From JACNJF01 sp050288105 (lineage in GTDB: Bacteria; Pseudomonadota; Gammaproteobacteria; GCA-001735895), in contig JBNKDE010000001.1 in the NCBI GenBank assembly GCA_050288105.1, forward strand, positions 496,001 through 560,000: 64,000 nucleotides of DNA. Direction: 5' to 3'. Within the stretch, counting starts at the first letter, position 1, and every line of letters begins with the position of its first letter. The notes below the pieces were generated by a model, which was given only the letters and a program-made list of their open reading frames with translations, was not told the origin of the DNA and did not search any database. Shown piece by piece: positions 34,622-43,956 of this stretch. The translations under genes were made by a program, and so were the position numbers.

Positions 34622-37315
34622 TTAAAACACCTCTGCAGGGCAGTCAACACCTGCTTCGCCTACACACATTGGTACCATCATTTCGTTATCTTCATGCTCA
34701 AGGATATGGCAATGCCATACATACAGCCCGTTGATATCGAAGTTAGCCGCTATGGAGGTAACCTCTCCGGGGTAGGTGATTACGGTATCCTTCCAGCCAT
34801 CTTCCCAGGGTTGTATACCTGTCGGGGTCGTAACATTCAGGCTGGGGCCACCGCCAATCGCTGAACGTCCCAGTACCTTGAAGCCAACCAGATGAACGTG
34901 AATGGGATGACCATCGACCGTGGTATTGTTGATATTCCACTGCTCGGAGGTATTGGAGGCAATATTAGTGGTCAAAGGATCAGACCAAAGGGTCGCTGAT
35001 GGTACACCCGCAGCATCCATAGTCCCTAGTACTGCAGCTTTAGGTGCGAATGGAAGTGCTGTGGGGTGAACATTGCCACCTGCATCAACACAGGCACCAG
35101 CTACTGGTGTTAAGTCAGGTAACTGTACCATGTTCAAACCAACCGCATCCGCACAGATCAGTGCTGATTCCTCTTCAATCAATGCCAGCTCACGTGGGGC
35201 GGGTGCATTAACGTTAACCGCGAAGTTTGCCAGGGCATTTGTATCTACACCAATTAACCAGGGGTCTGTCGCTGCAGCATCGCCATTAATAACGGCACTG
35301 GTCGCCTGCTTATCATTCCTTGTCCTGCGTGTATTACCGAAGTAGTCGGTATAGGTGATTCTACGGTTTTCGTTTTTGCCATCAGCATATAACGTGTCTG
35401 TTGGGCTGCTGCCCAGCAGGGCAGTTTTGACAACGAAACGCATTACCTGTCCCGTTGTTGCCGGATCAGCTGGTACGTCCGGAAAGCCGCCGAAAGGTGC
35501 ATCAGGCGCAGTATTGATCATGGTGATGATGGTACCGTCTGGTAGTCCACGGAAATCCACAATAGAGTCGGAACGTTCTGCTGGTCCCATCAGCAATGCC
35601 TGCATTGGGTCCGGGGCAGGTGTTTCAGCAGTAAACTGGCCTTTACGAGCAACACCGTTGAGGTTGCGCTGCAGACCGTTGGTGGCAAACCCGGTACGAA
35701 TTGCGGTTACAGTAGGCTTGAGGCTCTGCTCAGCAGCAATCTGCCAGAAACGTAGTTCATTAACAGGTAGCAGTACCTGTTTTTTCGAACGACCATTATC
35801 TTCATACTCAGGCACACTTTTATTCACCGTAACAGGATTTCCTGCAGCATCGGTAATCATCAGCGCCAGATTCAGGAAGCGCGAGTTGGTGCCATTGAGC
35901 AGACGGAAACGATAAAGTGCCGGAGCAACTTCCTGTTGAGGCCAGGTCGTACCATTCACTACCATGGTGTTAAAGAAAGCTTCCGGATTCCAGATGGGCG
36001 CAATGTCAGAAGTTGCGGGATCCATATCGATCTGTAATTCACCGGTACCGGTGCCAAACTGTCCGCCAGCTGCATCGGTTCCGGCTACGTTCAAACCTTC
36101 GAAGAACGCACGGTTATCGGGATAATACAGAGAGCCATCTGCATTGAATGAACGCCCCTGGATTACGATAGGGATCTCACGATACTTTTCACGTGAACCG
36201 CCCATGCTACCAGGGAAGTTGGTAGTGACCAGGTCTTCGCCAGCTACTGGCGCAGGACCAGGTAGAATATTGCCGGCCATCAGGCCAGTTTCGCCACCGA
36301 CAGCAGAAGCATCACGAATTAACCAGAATCCAGCAGGACCCGCGTAAACATTCAGGCGTGTCATACCCAGTGAATGGTCGTGATACCATAAAGTCGCTGA
36401 GGGCTGATCATTATGGTAGCCGTAGAACGCTGAACCTTTGTAGCCTTCGGTATTTTGAGGGAAGTCGGGGTTGTTCACGTTCTTAACCACCATACCACCG
36501 CGATTGGTTAGCTTATTAGCAATGTTACCTTCACAGGCTACGTTCCAGGTATCATTGTTCTCATCGTAACCGGTAGGCTGGCTAGTCAGCATACCATCAG
36601 CATCGCGTTCGACGCAGATGATGTTACTTGCGTCAGGTAACCACCAGGCTTCTGTATAGCCGTCACCCGCGGCCGCAACATGTGCACCATGTACATGGGA
36701 AACCATAGGTACTGGACCCGTGTAAGGCTGATTAGAAACACCCCTGCAGTCTGTACGTCGCTCACCGTTTTTACAGTCAGCTACCGGATTTGCCCAGTGC
36801 AGGGATTGATCGACTTTGAACAGATGAGGCAGGGCTTTGCCGTTTTCATCTACCAGGTCATTAATCCAGTTGACCGTTGTTCTGGTATCTTTCAGGTTCT
36901 CGACAGTATACGCAGGATAATTGAATTGAGAATCAGGTGAAGGAGCAACAGCTGGCGTTGGATCCGATGCAGGGCCATAGCTCCATACTGTAGTCGGATT
37001 ATACTCTGGGACCGATGTTCCAATAGCGGGATTTAAACTTTTCCAGATACCACCAGGTAGAATCTGCTGCTTAAACTGACGCACAGCGATATCGTATTCT
37101 TTTCCTTGTGCAACGGTTTGATTTGCTCCTACCGGTTGTACACGACCCGAGTCTTTCATCACGGGGGGAATCACCAGTGGCGTCACGTACTTGGGAATGG
37201 TTGTTGGATCCAGAGTGCCACCCGGCAATGCTGCTGCGTGGACTACCCCGGTCCCCATGCACAGCAAAGCAGTTAATAGCCCCAACTGACTTTGTTTAAT
37301 GTATTTGTTATTCAC
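34622..37315 (-). CDS. large CotA/bilirubin-oxidase-like multicopper oxidase
   Basis: Multicopper oxidases couple one-electron oxidation of a substrate to reduction of O2 to water. The protein has 897 residues, far above the roughly 510 of CotA, with a signal peptide ending in VVHAAA. All copper-ligand motifs are present: SHVHGAH at about 205-212, WYHDHSLGMTRLNVYAG, GHPIHVHLVGFKVLG near 800, and WHCHILEHEDNEM at 867-879, with the type 1 axial Met at the end. The extra length is spread through an extended N-terminus and inter-domain insertions, with several added Cys. It has a private terminator. Cu(I) oxidation beside cusBA, Mn(II) or phenolic oxidation are all possible; the substrate is not visible. 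Confidence 0.92.
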   Translation of the reverse strand: MNNKYIKQSQLGLLTALLCMGTGVVHAAALPGGTLDPTTIPKYVTPLVIPPVMKDSGRVQPVGANQTVAQGKEYDIAVRQFKQQILPGGIWKSLNPAIGTSVPEYNPTTVWSYGPASDPTPAVAPSPDSQFNYPAYTVENLKDTRTTVNWINDLVDENGKALPHLFKVDQSLHWANPVADCKNGERRTDCRGVSNQPYTGPVPMVSHVHGAHVAAAGDGYTEAWWLPDASNIICVERDADGMLTSQPTGYDENNDTWNVACEGNIANKLTNRGGMVVKNVNNPDFPQNTEGYKGSAFYGYHNDQPSATLWYHDHSLGMTRLNVYAGPAGFWLIRDASAVGGETGLMAGNILPGPAPVAGEDLVTTNFPGSMGGSREKYREIPIVIQGRSFNADGSLYYPDNRAFFEGLNVAGTDAAGGQFGTGTGELQIDMDPATSDIAPIWNPEAFFNTMVVNGTTWPQQEVAPALYRFRLLNGTNSRFLNLALMITDAAGNPVTVNKSVPEYEDNGRSKKQVLLPVNELRFWQIAAEQSLKPTVTAIRTGFATNGLQRNLNGVARKGQFTAETPAPDPMQALLMGPAERSDSIVDFRGLPDGTIITMINTAPDAPFGGFPDVPADPATTGQVMRFVVKTALLGSSPTDTLYADGKNENRRITYTDYFGNTRRTRNDKQATSAVINGDAAATDPWLIGVDTNALANFAVNVNAPAPRELALIEEESALICADAVGLNMVQLPDLTPVAGACVDAGGNVHPTALPFAPKAAVLGTMDAAGVPSATLWSDPLTTNIASNTSEQWNINNTTVDGHPIHVHLVGFKVLGRSAIGGGPSLNVTTPTGIQPWEDGWKDTVITYPGEVTSIAANFDINGLYVWHCHILEHEDNEMMVPMCVGEAGVDCPAEVF

Positions 37316-37404
37316 CCTATTTCTCCTGAATAAATTCAGTATCTAACCGACCTGATCAATGTTTATTCTGTGTAAAAGCAAATTCGGAAAGAGTTCAGGC
37401 AAAA

Positions 37405-37420
37405 TTAACCATTAGTTAAC
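37405..37420. repeat. palindrome TTAAC-N5-GTTAA, candidate operator
   Basis: Inverted repeat TTAAC/GTTAA with a 5-nt centre, 90 bp upstream of the multicopper oxidase start. A similar site (TTAAC-N4-GTTAA) occurs at 37659-37673 on the gabD side. The spacer lengths differ by one base, which weakens the idea of a single regulator. Confidence 0.3.
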
Positions 37421-37658
37421 ATGTGGGGGGTTAAAATAAAAATATGGTGAAGCAGAATGTCAGTTCTGACCGATAATTTTATTTAAAACAACCAGCTCGC
37501 CCGAAGCTTTAATTCCCTTTTTCGTCCTACAAAAATAACCGATAAGTTACGAAGAAATGTTAGCAAGTGCGGCAATTTGTCGCGTGGGGTCTATCTACTA
37601 TACCGTCTACTCCAGTGCTGTATTTACAGGTAGAAAAATAAGAAGTTTTTCTCTGTGC

Positions 37659-37674
37659 TTAACCTGAGTTAACC
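37659..37674. repeat. palindrome TTAAC-N4-GTTAA, second candidate operator
   Basis: The second TTAAC/GTTAA palindrome of the divergent region, 118 bp upstream of gabD, followed by a T-rich run. See the site at 37405-37420. Confidence 0.3.
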
Positions 37675-37791
37675 TTTTTTAGGTCTAAAGTAGAAAAATG
37701 GAAATGCCTGCCCTGGGCTTTTTTTTGATTCAAATTCATGGCAAGCGCCGGATTATGTATTGTATGATGGCGTAAAAACTAGAGGTCAGCC

Positions 37792-39249
37792 ATGCAACTT
37801 GAAGATAGTTCCCTGTTACGAAACCAGTGCTATGTCAATGGACAGTGGGTCAACTCCAGTAACGGTCAACAGTTCGATGTTAGCAATCCCGCAAACGGTG
37901 AAGTGATTGCACATGTTCCTGATATGGGAGTGGACGAAACCCGCGCGGTGATCAACGATGCGAATAATGCATGGGCCAACTGGCGTGAGAAGACAGCGAA
38001 AGATCGCGCCCAGGTAATTCGTCGCTGGTTTGACCTGGTTATGCAGAACCAGTCAGACCTGGCGAAAATTTTAAGCTGGGAGCAGGGCAAACCGCTGGCG
38101 GAGGCGATGGGTGAAATTGCTTATGGTGCCAGTTTTATCGAATGGTTTGCCGAAGAGGCCAAACGCGTATATGGCGATATTATTCCGAATACCTTACCTG
38201 ATCGTCGATTACTGGTACTAAAACAGCCTGTGGGTGTGGTATGCGCTATAACACCATGGAATTTTCCTACCGCTATGATCACTCGCAAGGCCGCACCGGC
38301 GCTTGCTGCTGGTTGTCCTATCATCATCAAACCTGCTGCTGAAACACCGCTCTCTGCACTGGCTTTAGCTGAACTGGCTGATCGTGCCGGTATCCCGCCC
38401 GGTATTTTCAACGTCATTACCACATCTAAAGCGCGTGAAGTCGGTGCTGAAATGACTGGCAACCCGATCGTTCGTAAAGTTTCTTTTACCGGTTCTACGG
38501 CGGTAGGAAAGCTATTGATGAGGCAGTGTGCGGACACTGTCAAAAAGATAGCACTGGAACTGGGAGGCAATGCGCCTTTTATTGTGTTTGATGATGCCGA
38601 TCTGGATGCGGCGGTGGAAGGGGCGATGGCTTCCAAATACCGTAACAGCGGTCAGACCTGCGTATGTGCTAATCGTCTGATCGTTCAGGACAGCGTTTAC
38701 GATGAATTCAGTCGTAAGCTAGCCAAAGCGGTAGAGGCGCTTAATGTCGGCGAAGCTACTGAAGAAAATGTGCAGCAGGGGCCTCTAATCAATCAGGCTG
38801 CTGTTGAAAAAGTCGAGGAGCATATCGCTGACGCCCTGTCTAAAGGTGCCAGTATCGCAACCGGAGGTAAACGCCATAGTCGAGGTGGGACTTTTTTTGA
38901 GCCCACGGTGATTATCAATGTTGATAACTCGATGAAGGTCGCCGTGGAAGAAACCTTTGGTCCCGTCGCCCCCATCTTTAAATTCAGTAGCGAGCAGGAA
39001 GCCATCGATCTGGCAAACGATACTGAATTTGGTTTAGCTGCTTATTTTTATGCGCGCGATGTCGGTCGGATCTGGCGTGTTGCAGAAAAACTGGAGACGG
39101 GTATCGTAGGTATCAATGAGGGTATTATATCTACCGAGGTGGCTCCATTTGGGGGAGTAAAGGAATCTGGACTGGGGCGTGAGGGCTCTAAGTATGGGAT
39201 CGATGAATTTCTTGAAATTAAATATCTCTGCATGGGCATTGCCGAGTAA
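37792..39249 (+). CDS. gabD: NAD(P)+-dependent succinate-semialdehyde dehydrogenase
   Basis: This aldehyde dehydrogenase oxidises succinate semialdehyde to succinate, the last step of the GABA shunt, in the cytoplasm. It has 485 residues. GabD-type motifs are in order: CAITPWNFPTAMITRKAAPALAAGC, KPAAETPLSALALAELA, FTGSTAVGKLLM, LELGGNAPFIVFDDADLD, catalytic Cys290 in SGQTCVCANR, and EETFGPVAPIFKF. The C-terminus (GGVKESGLGREGSKYGIDEFLE) is typical of the SSADH branch. The next gene starts 26 bp downstream, so the two are likely cotranscribed. Related dehydrogenases such as glutarate semialdehyde dehydrogenase are hard to exclude. Confidence 0.93.
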   Translation: MQLEDSSLLRNQCYVNGQWVNSSNGQQFDVSNPANGEVIAHVPDMGVDETRAVINDANNAWANWREKTAKDRAQVIRRWFDLVMQNQSDLAKILSWEQGKPLAEAMGEIAYGASFIEWFAEEAKRVYGDIIPNTLPDRRLLVLKQPVGVVCAITPWNFPTAMITRKAAPALAAGCPIIIKPAAETPLSALALAELADRAGIPPGIFNVITTSKAREVGAEMTGNPIVRKVSFTGSTAVGKLLMRQCADTVKKIALELGGNAPFIVFDDADLDAAVEGAMASKYRNSGQTCVCANRLIVQDSVYDEFSRKLAKAVEALNVGEATEENVQQGPLINQAAVEKVEEHIADALSKGASIATGGKRHSRGGTFFEPTVIINVDNSMKVAVEETFGPVAPIFKFSSEQEAIDLANDTEFGLAAYFYARDVGRIWRVAEKLETGIVGINEGIISTEVAPFGGVKESGLGREGSKYGIDEFLEIKYLCMGIAE

Positions 39250-39275
39250 CTCGTTCCTCAGCCCGGGACTATTGT

Positions 39276-40694
39276 ATGGGTGATGAAGTCAGCAAGACGC
39301 ATTTCAAGCCTGAAGACTATCGGCGTTTTAGTGAGAAACTGGATCAGGAAACGGCGTTTGTACGCGAGTTATTTTCTCAGCAACGCTTTGATAACGCGAC
39401 GCGTAAACTGGGCTATGAACTTGAACTCTGCCTGCTCGATCCGCAGGGGAAACCAGCGCCCGAAAATCAACGGGTGCTGGAACAGGCGGATAATCGGTTA
39501 TTCACCTATGAACTCGCGCGCTATAACCTGGAAATCAATGGTCACGCTTTTGCACTAAATTCGTCCGTGTTTGAACAAATCCAAAAGGACCTGGACTTGC
39601 TGTATCAACAGGTGCTGCAGGTATGTACCGGGTTTAATATAGAGCCTGGCCTGTTTGGCGTGCTACCCAGTCTGGAGCACGAGCATCTGGATCCCAGTCA
39701 ATTTATGTCCGACATGTTTCGCTATCGCCTGCTCAATCAGCAGTTGATCAGTATGCGCCAGCAACCGGTCAGGGTGGAGATCCATGGCGATGATCATCTA
39801 CAGGTAGAACGATCCGATGTGATGCTGGAAGCGCTGGGGACCTCGCTACAGGTGCATTTGCAAATACCTTTTGACGATGCTGTTGATTGCTACCATGCTG
39901 CGCTGTGGTCGAGCATGGCTATGCTGGCCGTGAGTGCCAATTCTCCGCTTGTACTGGGTAAATCCTGCTGGCAGGAGTCACGCATTGCTATCTTTAAACA
40001 ATCGGTAGATACCCGTAATGCTCAGGAAATTCGCGATGCGATAGTACCCCGTGTACATCTTTCCAAAGGCTATATCACTTCCTTTTTGGAGTTGTTTGAA
40101 GACAATGCATATTACTCACCGATACTGCCTGAAGTGATTGACTCTGCGCTAGAGGATTTACATCATTTTAATTTACATAATGGCACCATCTGGCGCTGGG
40201 TGCGGCCTATACTTGGGTATGACAAAGACAGAAAATATCATTTGCGTCTGGAACTGCGGGTAGCACCCTCAGGGCCCACGTTAATTGATACGGTGGCTAA
40301 CATGGTATTCTATATCGGGTTGACTGAAGGCTTACGATTGCGTCCTTCCGAGTTAACTCGCATCCCTTATTCAAGCCTGGAACAGGATTTCTACCAGGTC
40401 GCGCGCCAGGGGCTGGATGCTGAGATAACCTGGTGCAATGGAAAAATGGGGTCGATGCAGCAGATCCTGCTGAACGATGCGATACCGGCCGCACGCGCAG
40501 GGCTGGAAAGCCTGGGTATCAGGCACACACAAAAATGGCTGGATATTATTCAGCAAAGAAGCGCCAACGCCCAGACTGGTGCGCGCTGGATTATGAATTT
40601 TTGGCAAAAGAGACCTGATACATCAGCACTGGTCATGCAGTATATGCAGCATGCGCGCAGGAATATCCCGGTACATCTCTGGCCAGCAGCTTGA
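39276..40694 (+). CDS. GCS2-family carboxylate-amine ligase (glutamate-cysteine ligase type 2-like)
   Basis: GCS2 proteins join glutamate to an amine, as in glutathione synthesis or in YbdK of unknown substrate. The protein has 472 residues. The N-terminal block LGYELELCLLD contains the Glu pair that binds metal, followed by YELARYNLEIN, where the usual ELxxxQxE pattern is recognisable. SLQVHLQIPFDDA, AVSANSPLVLGKSCWQESR and a late LELRVAPSGPTLID segment agree with the family. A glutathione role cannot be decided, because no gshB is nearby. Gene order with an aspartoacylase-like hydrolase suggests a shared N-acyl or gamma-glutamyl amine pathway; this is inference. Confidence 0.82.
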   Translation: MGDEVSKTHFKPEDYRRFSEKLDQETAFVRELFSQQRFDNATRKLGYELELCLLDPQGKPAPENQRVLEQADNRLFTYELARYNLEINGHAFALNSSVFEQIQKDLDLLYQQVLQVCTGFNIEPGLFGVLPSLEHEHLDPSQFMSDMFRYRLLNQQLISMRQQPVRVEIHGDDHLQVERSDVMLEALGTSLQVHLQIPFDDAVDCYHAALWSSMAMLAVSANSPLVLGKSCWQESRIAIFKQSVDTRNAQEIRDAIVPRVHLSKGYITSFLELFEDNAYYSPILPEVIDSALEDLHHFNLHNGTIWRWVRPILGYDKDRKYHLRLELRVAPSGPTLIDTVANMVFYIGLTEGLRLRPSELTRIPYSSLEQDFYQVARQGLDAEITWCNGKMGSMQQILLNDAIPAARAGLESLGIRHTQKWLDIIQQRSANAQTGARWIMNFWQKRPDTSALVMQYMQHARRNIPVHLWPAA

Positions 40695-40716
40695 AGGAAT
40701 TATAGTCATCGTTGTA

Positions 40717-41724
40717 ATGAATAATCGTTTATCAATCATCCATACCTTACCTGATCATTTTTTTGATGTGGAAAGCCGTAATATCCGTACGGTATTCCCT
40801 GAGCCAACGCTCGTACATCTTAAGGGAGATAAGCCAGAGACCCTGTTTGTCTCCATTTTGCTGCATGGTAACGAATATTCAGGGCTTAAATCTTTACAGG
40901 GCCTGTTAAAAAAATACCAGCAAAAACTGCCCAGGTCGCTGAGTTTTTTTGTTGGTAATGTAGCAGCGGCAGAAGCAAATTTACGTGTCCTGCCTGGACA
41001 AACTGACTTTAACCGTTGCTGGCCGGGGACTGAGATGGAACCAGATTCCATATCGACAATGATGCAACAGGTTGTCGACGAGGTCAGTGCCAGGCCGCTG
41101 TTTGCCGCGATCGACCTTCACAACAATAACGGCATCAACCCGCATTATGCCTGCATGACCGACGTCACGCTGCAGAATCAGCACATGGCGGCTATGTTTA
41201 ACCATATTGCGGTTTATTTTACACGGCCCAAAGGTGTATCCACCATGGCATTTAATGGCATCTGCCCGGCGCTGACGCTCGAATGTGGTAAACCCGGAGA
41301 TGCCCTGGGAATACAGCACGCCACTGAGTTACTTGATGCCTTATTACATCTGGACCATTTCCCAGAACGTGCTGTCGCTGCGCATGACCTGCAACTGGTG
41401 CAGACCCATGCGACGCTATACATCCCTGATGATGTGAGTTTTGAGTTCAATTTAACTGCTCAGGCTGATCTGACCTTTGAACATGGCTTTGAGCGCAGAA
41501 ATTTTACCGAAATCAAAACCACCGATGTGTTTGCATTTACCCGCATTAGCAGGCCTTTGTCGATTGCAAATCAACAGGGTGAGGATGTGACCGACGAGTT
41601 TATTCGAGTGGAGAATGGCAGGATCTATCTGAATAAACCGATGATGCCTGCGATGATTGCAGCAGATAAAACGATCGTACGCCAGGATTGCCTGTGCTAT
41701 TTAATGTCTGACTATCAACCTTGA
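40717..41724 (+). CDS. succinylglutamate desuccinylase/aspartoacylase-family zinc hydrolase
   Basis: This M14-like zinc carboxypeptidase-fold protein would cleave an N-acyl amino acid or related amide. The start is placed at the ATG at 40717 (MNNRLSIIHTLPDHF). The frame is open further upstream into the GCS2 gene, but without family sequence. The protein has 335 residues. Zinc-binding motifs are visible: HGNEYSG near residue 50, the DFNRCWPG block, and AIDLHNNNG near 130; a Glu in LTLECGKPG fits the catalytic base. A beta-rich C-terminal domain follows. It lies directly after the GCS2-type ligase and 7 bp before a small Cys-containing protein gene, so the three form an operon. The substrate is unknown. 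Confidence 0.85.
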   Translation: MNNRLSIIHTLPDHFFDVESRNIRTVFPEPTLVHLKGDKPETLFVSILLHGNEYSGLKSLQGLLKKYQQKLPRSLSFFVGNVAAAEANLRVLPGQTDFNRCWPGTEMEPDSISTMMQQVVDEVSARPLFAAIDLHNNNGINPHYACMTDVTLQNQHMAAMFNHIAVYFTRPKGVSTMAFNGICPALTLECGKPGDALGIQHATELLDALLHLDHFPERAVAAHDLQLVQTHATLYIPDDVSFEFNLTAQADLTFEHGFERRNFTEIKTTDVFAFTRISRPLSIANQQGEDVTDEFIRVENGRIYLNKPMMPAMIAADKTIVRQDCLCYLMSDYQP

Positions 41725-41731
41725 TAAAGCC

Positions 41732-42004
41732 ATGAAACCTTCGACCAGCGAAGCAATGCGACTGCTCATTGATCAAATCAGGAATGCCATTCCATTTGAT
41801 TCTGAGCTGCAGGATGTTTGCAGTGAAGACTGTCGTGGCTGTTCTATGAAACTGCTGGAATACCTGGATAACGAACTGGAAAGTTGGGAGTACCGATTGC
41901 AGCAAAATGAAGTACCTGATTTTCGTGACCTGTCCCGTTTGGAGCGAAGTGGGCGCAGGATATTTAAGGCTCTGCAGAAAAATGGGTTGATTGATGCTGA
42001 CTGA
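41732..42004 (+). CDS. small conserved-looking protein with a Cys-x3-Cys-x2-Cys cluster
   Basis: This 90-residue protein has no signal peptide or membrane segment and is mostly helical (EAMRLLIDQIRNAIP, then CSMKLLEYLDNELESWEYRL). Cys30, Cys34 and Cys37 form a compact cluster (CSEDCRGC) that could bind a metal. It starts 7 bp after the hydrolase gene and is probably cotranscribed with it. I do not recognise a named family, and no function is claimed. Confidence 0.7.
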   Translation: MKPSTSEAMRLLIDQIRNAIPFDSELQDVCSEDCRGCSMKLLEYLDNELESWEYRLQQNEVPDFRDLSRLERSGRRIFKALQKNGLIDAD

Positions 42005-42290
42005 AATCATAAAACGACCATTCAAGCGGGATATCGGCTCGAATAGTGGTTAAACTAGATCCTGTGTCACATAAACCGAGAAAGCATATAGGCTACAAGC
42101 CTTAAAAATGATATTTTCCATTCCGTTAGCGATGTATTATTGACTACCCATCTGGGAACAGCAGATCTGTAATATCTGAATGATCTACAGATACTCGTTT
42201 TACCAGGGATTTTTTTAACAAGGATGATTTGTAATTCATGATCTGCCAAACCTTATTTCTTCAAACCTTAGTTACATCCTGAGCTGCTAA
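42005..42290. other. 286-bp intergenic spacer before the J-domain gene
   Basis: No gene seen. A small inverted repeat (ATCTGTA at 42165-42171 and TACAGAT at 42186-42192, 14-nt loop) and a TTGACT box at 42140-42145 are present, but no matching -10 was found. It probably holds the promoter of the next gene. Confidence 0.35.
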
Positions 42291-43943
42291 ATGGACCCTT
42301 ATGCAATTCTAGAAATACCTCAGGGTATTAGCGAAGCTGATCTCAAGAAAGCTTTTCGTAAAAAAGCGATGAAGTGGCATCCCGACAGGGTAGGCTCTTC
42401 GGCTGAAGCAAAAGAAAAATTTTATGAGATTAATCATGCGTATAAAACGCTAGTGAGGGAGCTGCGTGAACAGACTAAACAAGCGCAATTCAACACACGG
42501 GAGAATCAACGTAAAGATGAGCCGAAGGCTGGCAAGGACGGTGTATTTCTGAATGAAATGCTTGAATACGCGATTAAGCTGGCTGAATCTGGTTATACAA
42601 GGAAAGGTATAAAAATCAAGATCAGGCAAAAGGGAGCCGATGAAAAAATCGCTGACTCTGTTTCAGAGCAGGCGATTAGCTACCTGAATAATGCTGCGGA
42701 TTCAAGGGGTAGTGATCGCTCGGCGGAGGAAAACCTTAATAAGTATCGCACAAGAAAGTTTGACTATAGTTCAGTTGCTGCTGTGTTGGGTCAGCACAAT
42801 CCCGGTCGTGCCAGCATGCGAAAGATTAGCTATTACCTGAATGTGTTCAATGATTTATACAGCGAAATCGAAGCCGGCGCTATCATCCCGATGAGTAAAA
42901 ACAGCTATCTCAGCAAGGTTTTCAATCGTTCTATCCTGCTGTTTTTTATACTGGCGGCTTCCATTTTTTTTCTGCCAGTCATAGGCAGACTGGTCCCACT
43001 GGGACTGGTAGACTTTTTTCAGCTTCCGCATGTCATATTATCGTTGGTGCTAATTTGGTCAATGTATCGCAAACTCTGGCTGCTTTCAGTGATCGGGATT
43101 GTAGTGATGGCGGTAACGCAAAAATATTTTTATCACACGATGCCAATATCTCTGGAACAGAGTTACCGCTCTGTTTTACTGACTGCGTTTATCAGCTATT
43201 TACCTTTTATTTTGTTTACGCGAGGTTCAAATGTTTTTTTCTACCTGAAATCAAAAAATATAATCGAGGCTGCCCAAAAATATAGTTCAGACCCAGAAGA
43301 TCAGTTAATCGTGATCAGGAATAACGGTGGTGTTTCCAGACTGTCTGCACTTTTTATGTCGTTACTGCTGATGTTTTACTTCCTGTATATGATTCCACAG
43401 GATGGATCGCTTTATCATAAACTTAACTGGCTTTTTCCATCGACAGACCAGTCTGTGAATAAAGATTTCAGGCAAATTCAGGCTATCTCCAGCCAGTCCG
43501 AGCTTTTATTTAATACGGCTGAAGCCCATTTCCTGAGTCGCCCGCCCGATTATGTTCAGGCGCGGCTGAATTACATCGGCGCTGCGAATTACGGCTCGCT
43601 GTTATCCTGCTATAAGGCGGGGTATATGTATTTAACTGGGCTGGGTGGAGAACAGAATGATGACAGGGCATTTAAGTACTTTTTCCTGGCTACGCAATCC
43701 CCCCTGTCCAAACAGCCTCATAAACTGAGTAAGGTAACGCGCTGGCTGGCGGAATCATATAACGCGCTGGGCGTTATGTACCTCAGTGGTTATGGCACTG
43801 CCAGAGATAGCGTAAAAGCAAGTGAAATGTTTAGTTTAGCAAGTAAGTATGGGTATCAGGGCGCAGCAAAAACACTGATGGTTTCAAAATCTGTGCCGCA
43901 TAGCGATCTGCGTAGCAGGATCACATTTCCAGAGTTTGAATAG
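42291..43943 (+). CDS. membrane-bound J-domain protein with C-terminal Sel1-like repeats
   Basis: J-domain proteins stimulate Hsp70 (DnaK). The 550-residue protein begins with a J domain (residues 1-65) whose HPD motif is His30-Pro31-Asp32. A linker with an all-helical domain follows (EMLEYAIKLAESGYTRKGIKI, about 95-180), resembling RecX-like three-helix repeats. At least four hydrophobic segments lie between about residues 215 and 370 (for example LFFILAASIFFLPVIG). The C-terminal part, about 410-530, holds Sel1-like tetratricopeptide repeats (AGYMYLTGLGGEQNDDRAFKYF, split by family units; ALGVMYLSGYGTARDSVKA). The membrane should place the J domain in the cytoplasm; the side of the Sel1 repeats is not certain. 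Specific clients are unknown. Confidence 0.85.
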   Translation: MDPYAILEIPQGISEADLKKAFRKKAMKWHPDRVGSSAEAKEKFYEINHAYKTLVRELREQTKQAQFNTRENQRKDEPKAGKDGVFLNEMLEYAIKLAESGYTRKGIKIKIRQKGADEKIADSVSEQAISYLNNAADSRGSDRSAEENLNKYRTRKFDYSSVAAVLGQHNPGRASMRKISYYLNVFNDLYSEIEAGAIIPMSKNSYLSKVFNRSILLFFILAASIFFLPVIGRLVPLGLVDFFQLPHVILSLVLIWSMYRKLWLLSVIGIVVMAVTQKYFYHTMPISLEQSYRSVLLTAFISYLPFILFTRGSNVFFYLKSKNIIEAAQKYSSDPEDQLIVIRNNGGVSRLSALFMSLLLMFYFLYMIPQDGSLYHKLNWLFPSTDQSVNKDFRQIQAISSQSELLFNTAEAHFLSRPPDYVQARLNYIGAANYGSLLSCYKAGYMYLTGLGGEQNDDRAFKYFFLATQSPLSKQPHKLSKVTRWLAESYNALGVMYLSGYGTARDSVKASEMFSLASKYGYQGAAKTLMVSKSVPHSDLRSRITFPEFE

Positions 43944-43956
43944 TGTCGGGTAAAGG

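Larger units (their letters stand above)
37316..37791. promoter_or_regulatory. 476-bp AT-rich divergent intergenic region (multicopper oxidase / gabD)
   Basis: No gene is seen. The region separates divergent transcription units and so must carry promoters for both. It contains two TTAAC palindromes (separate entry) and two copies of a GTAGAAAAAT word. A TATGAT -10-like box at 37763-37768 lies 24 bp before gabD, with no good -35. Confidence 0.45.

Noticed and set aside
37690..37735. rho-independent terminator upstream of gabD
   Set aside because: GCCCTGGGC with a T-run leaves almost no loop, and no gene upstream is read in that direction.
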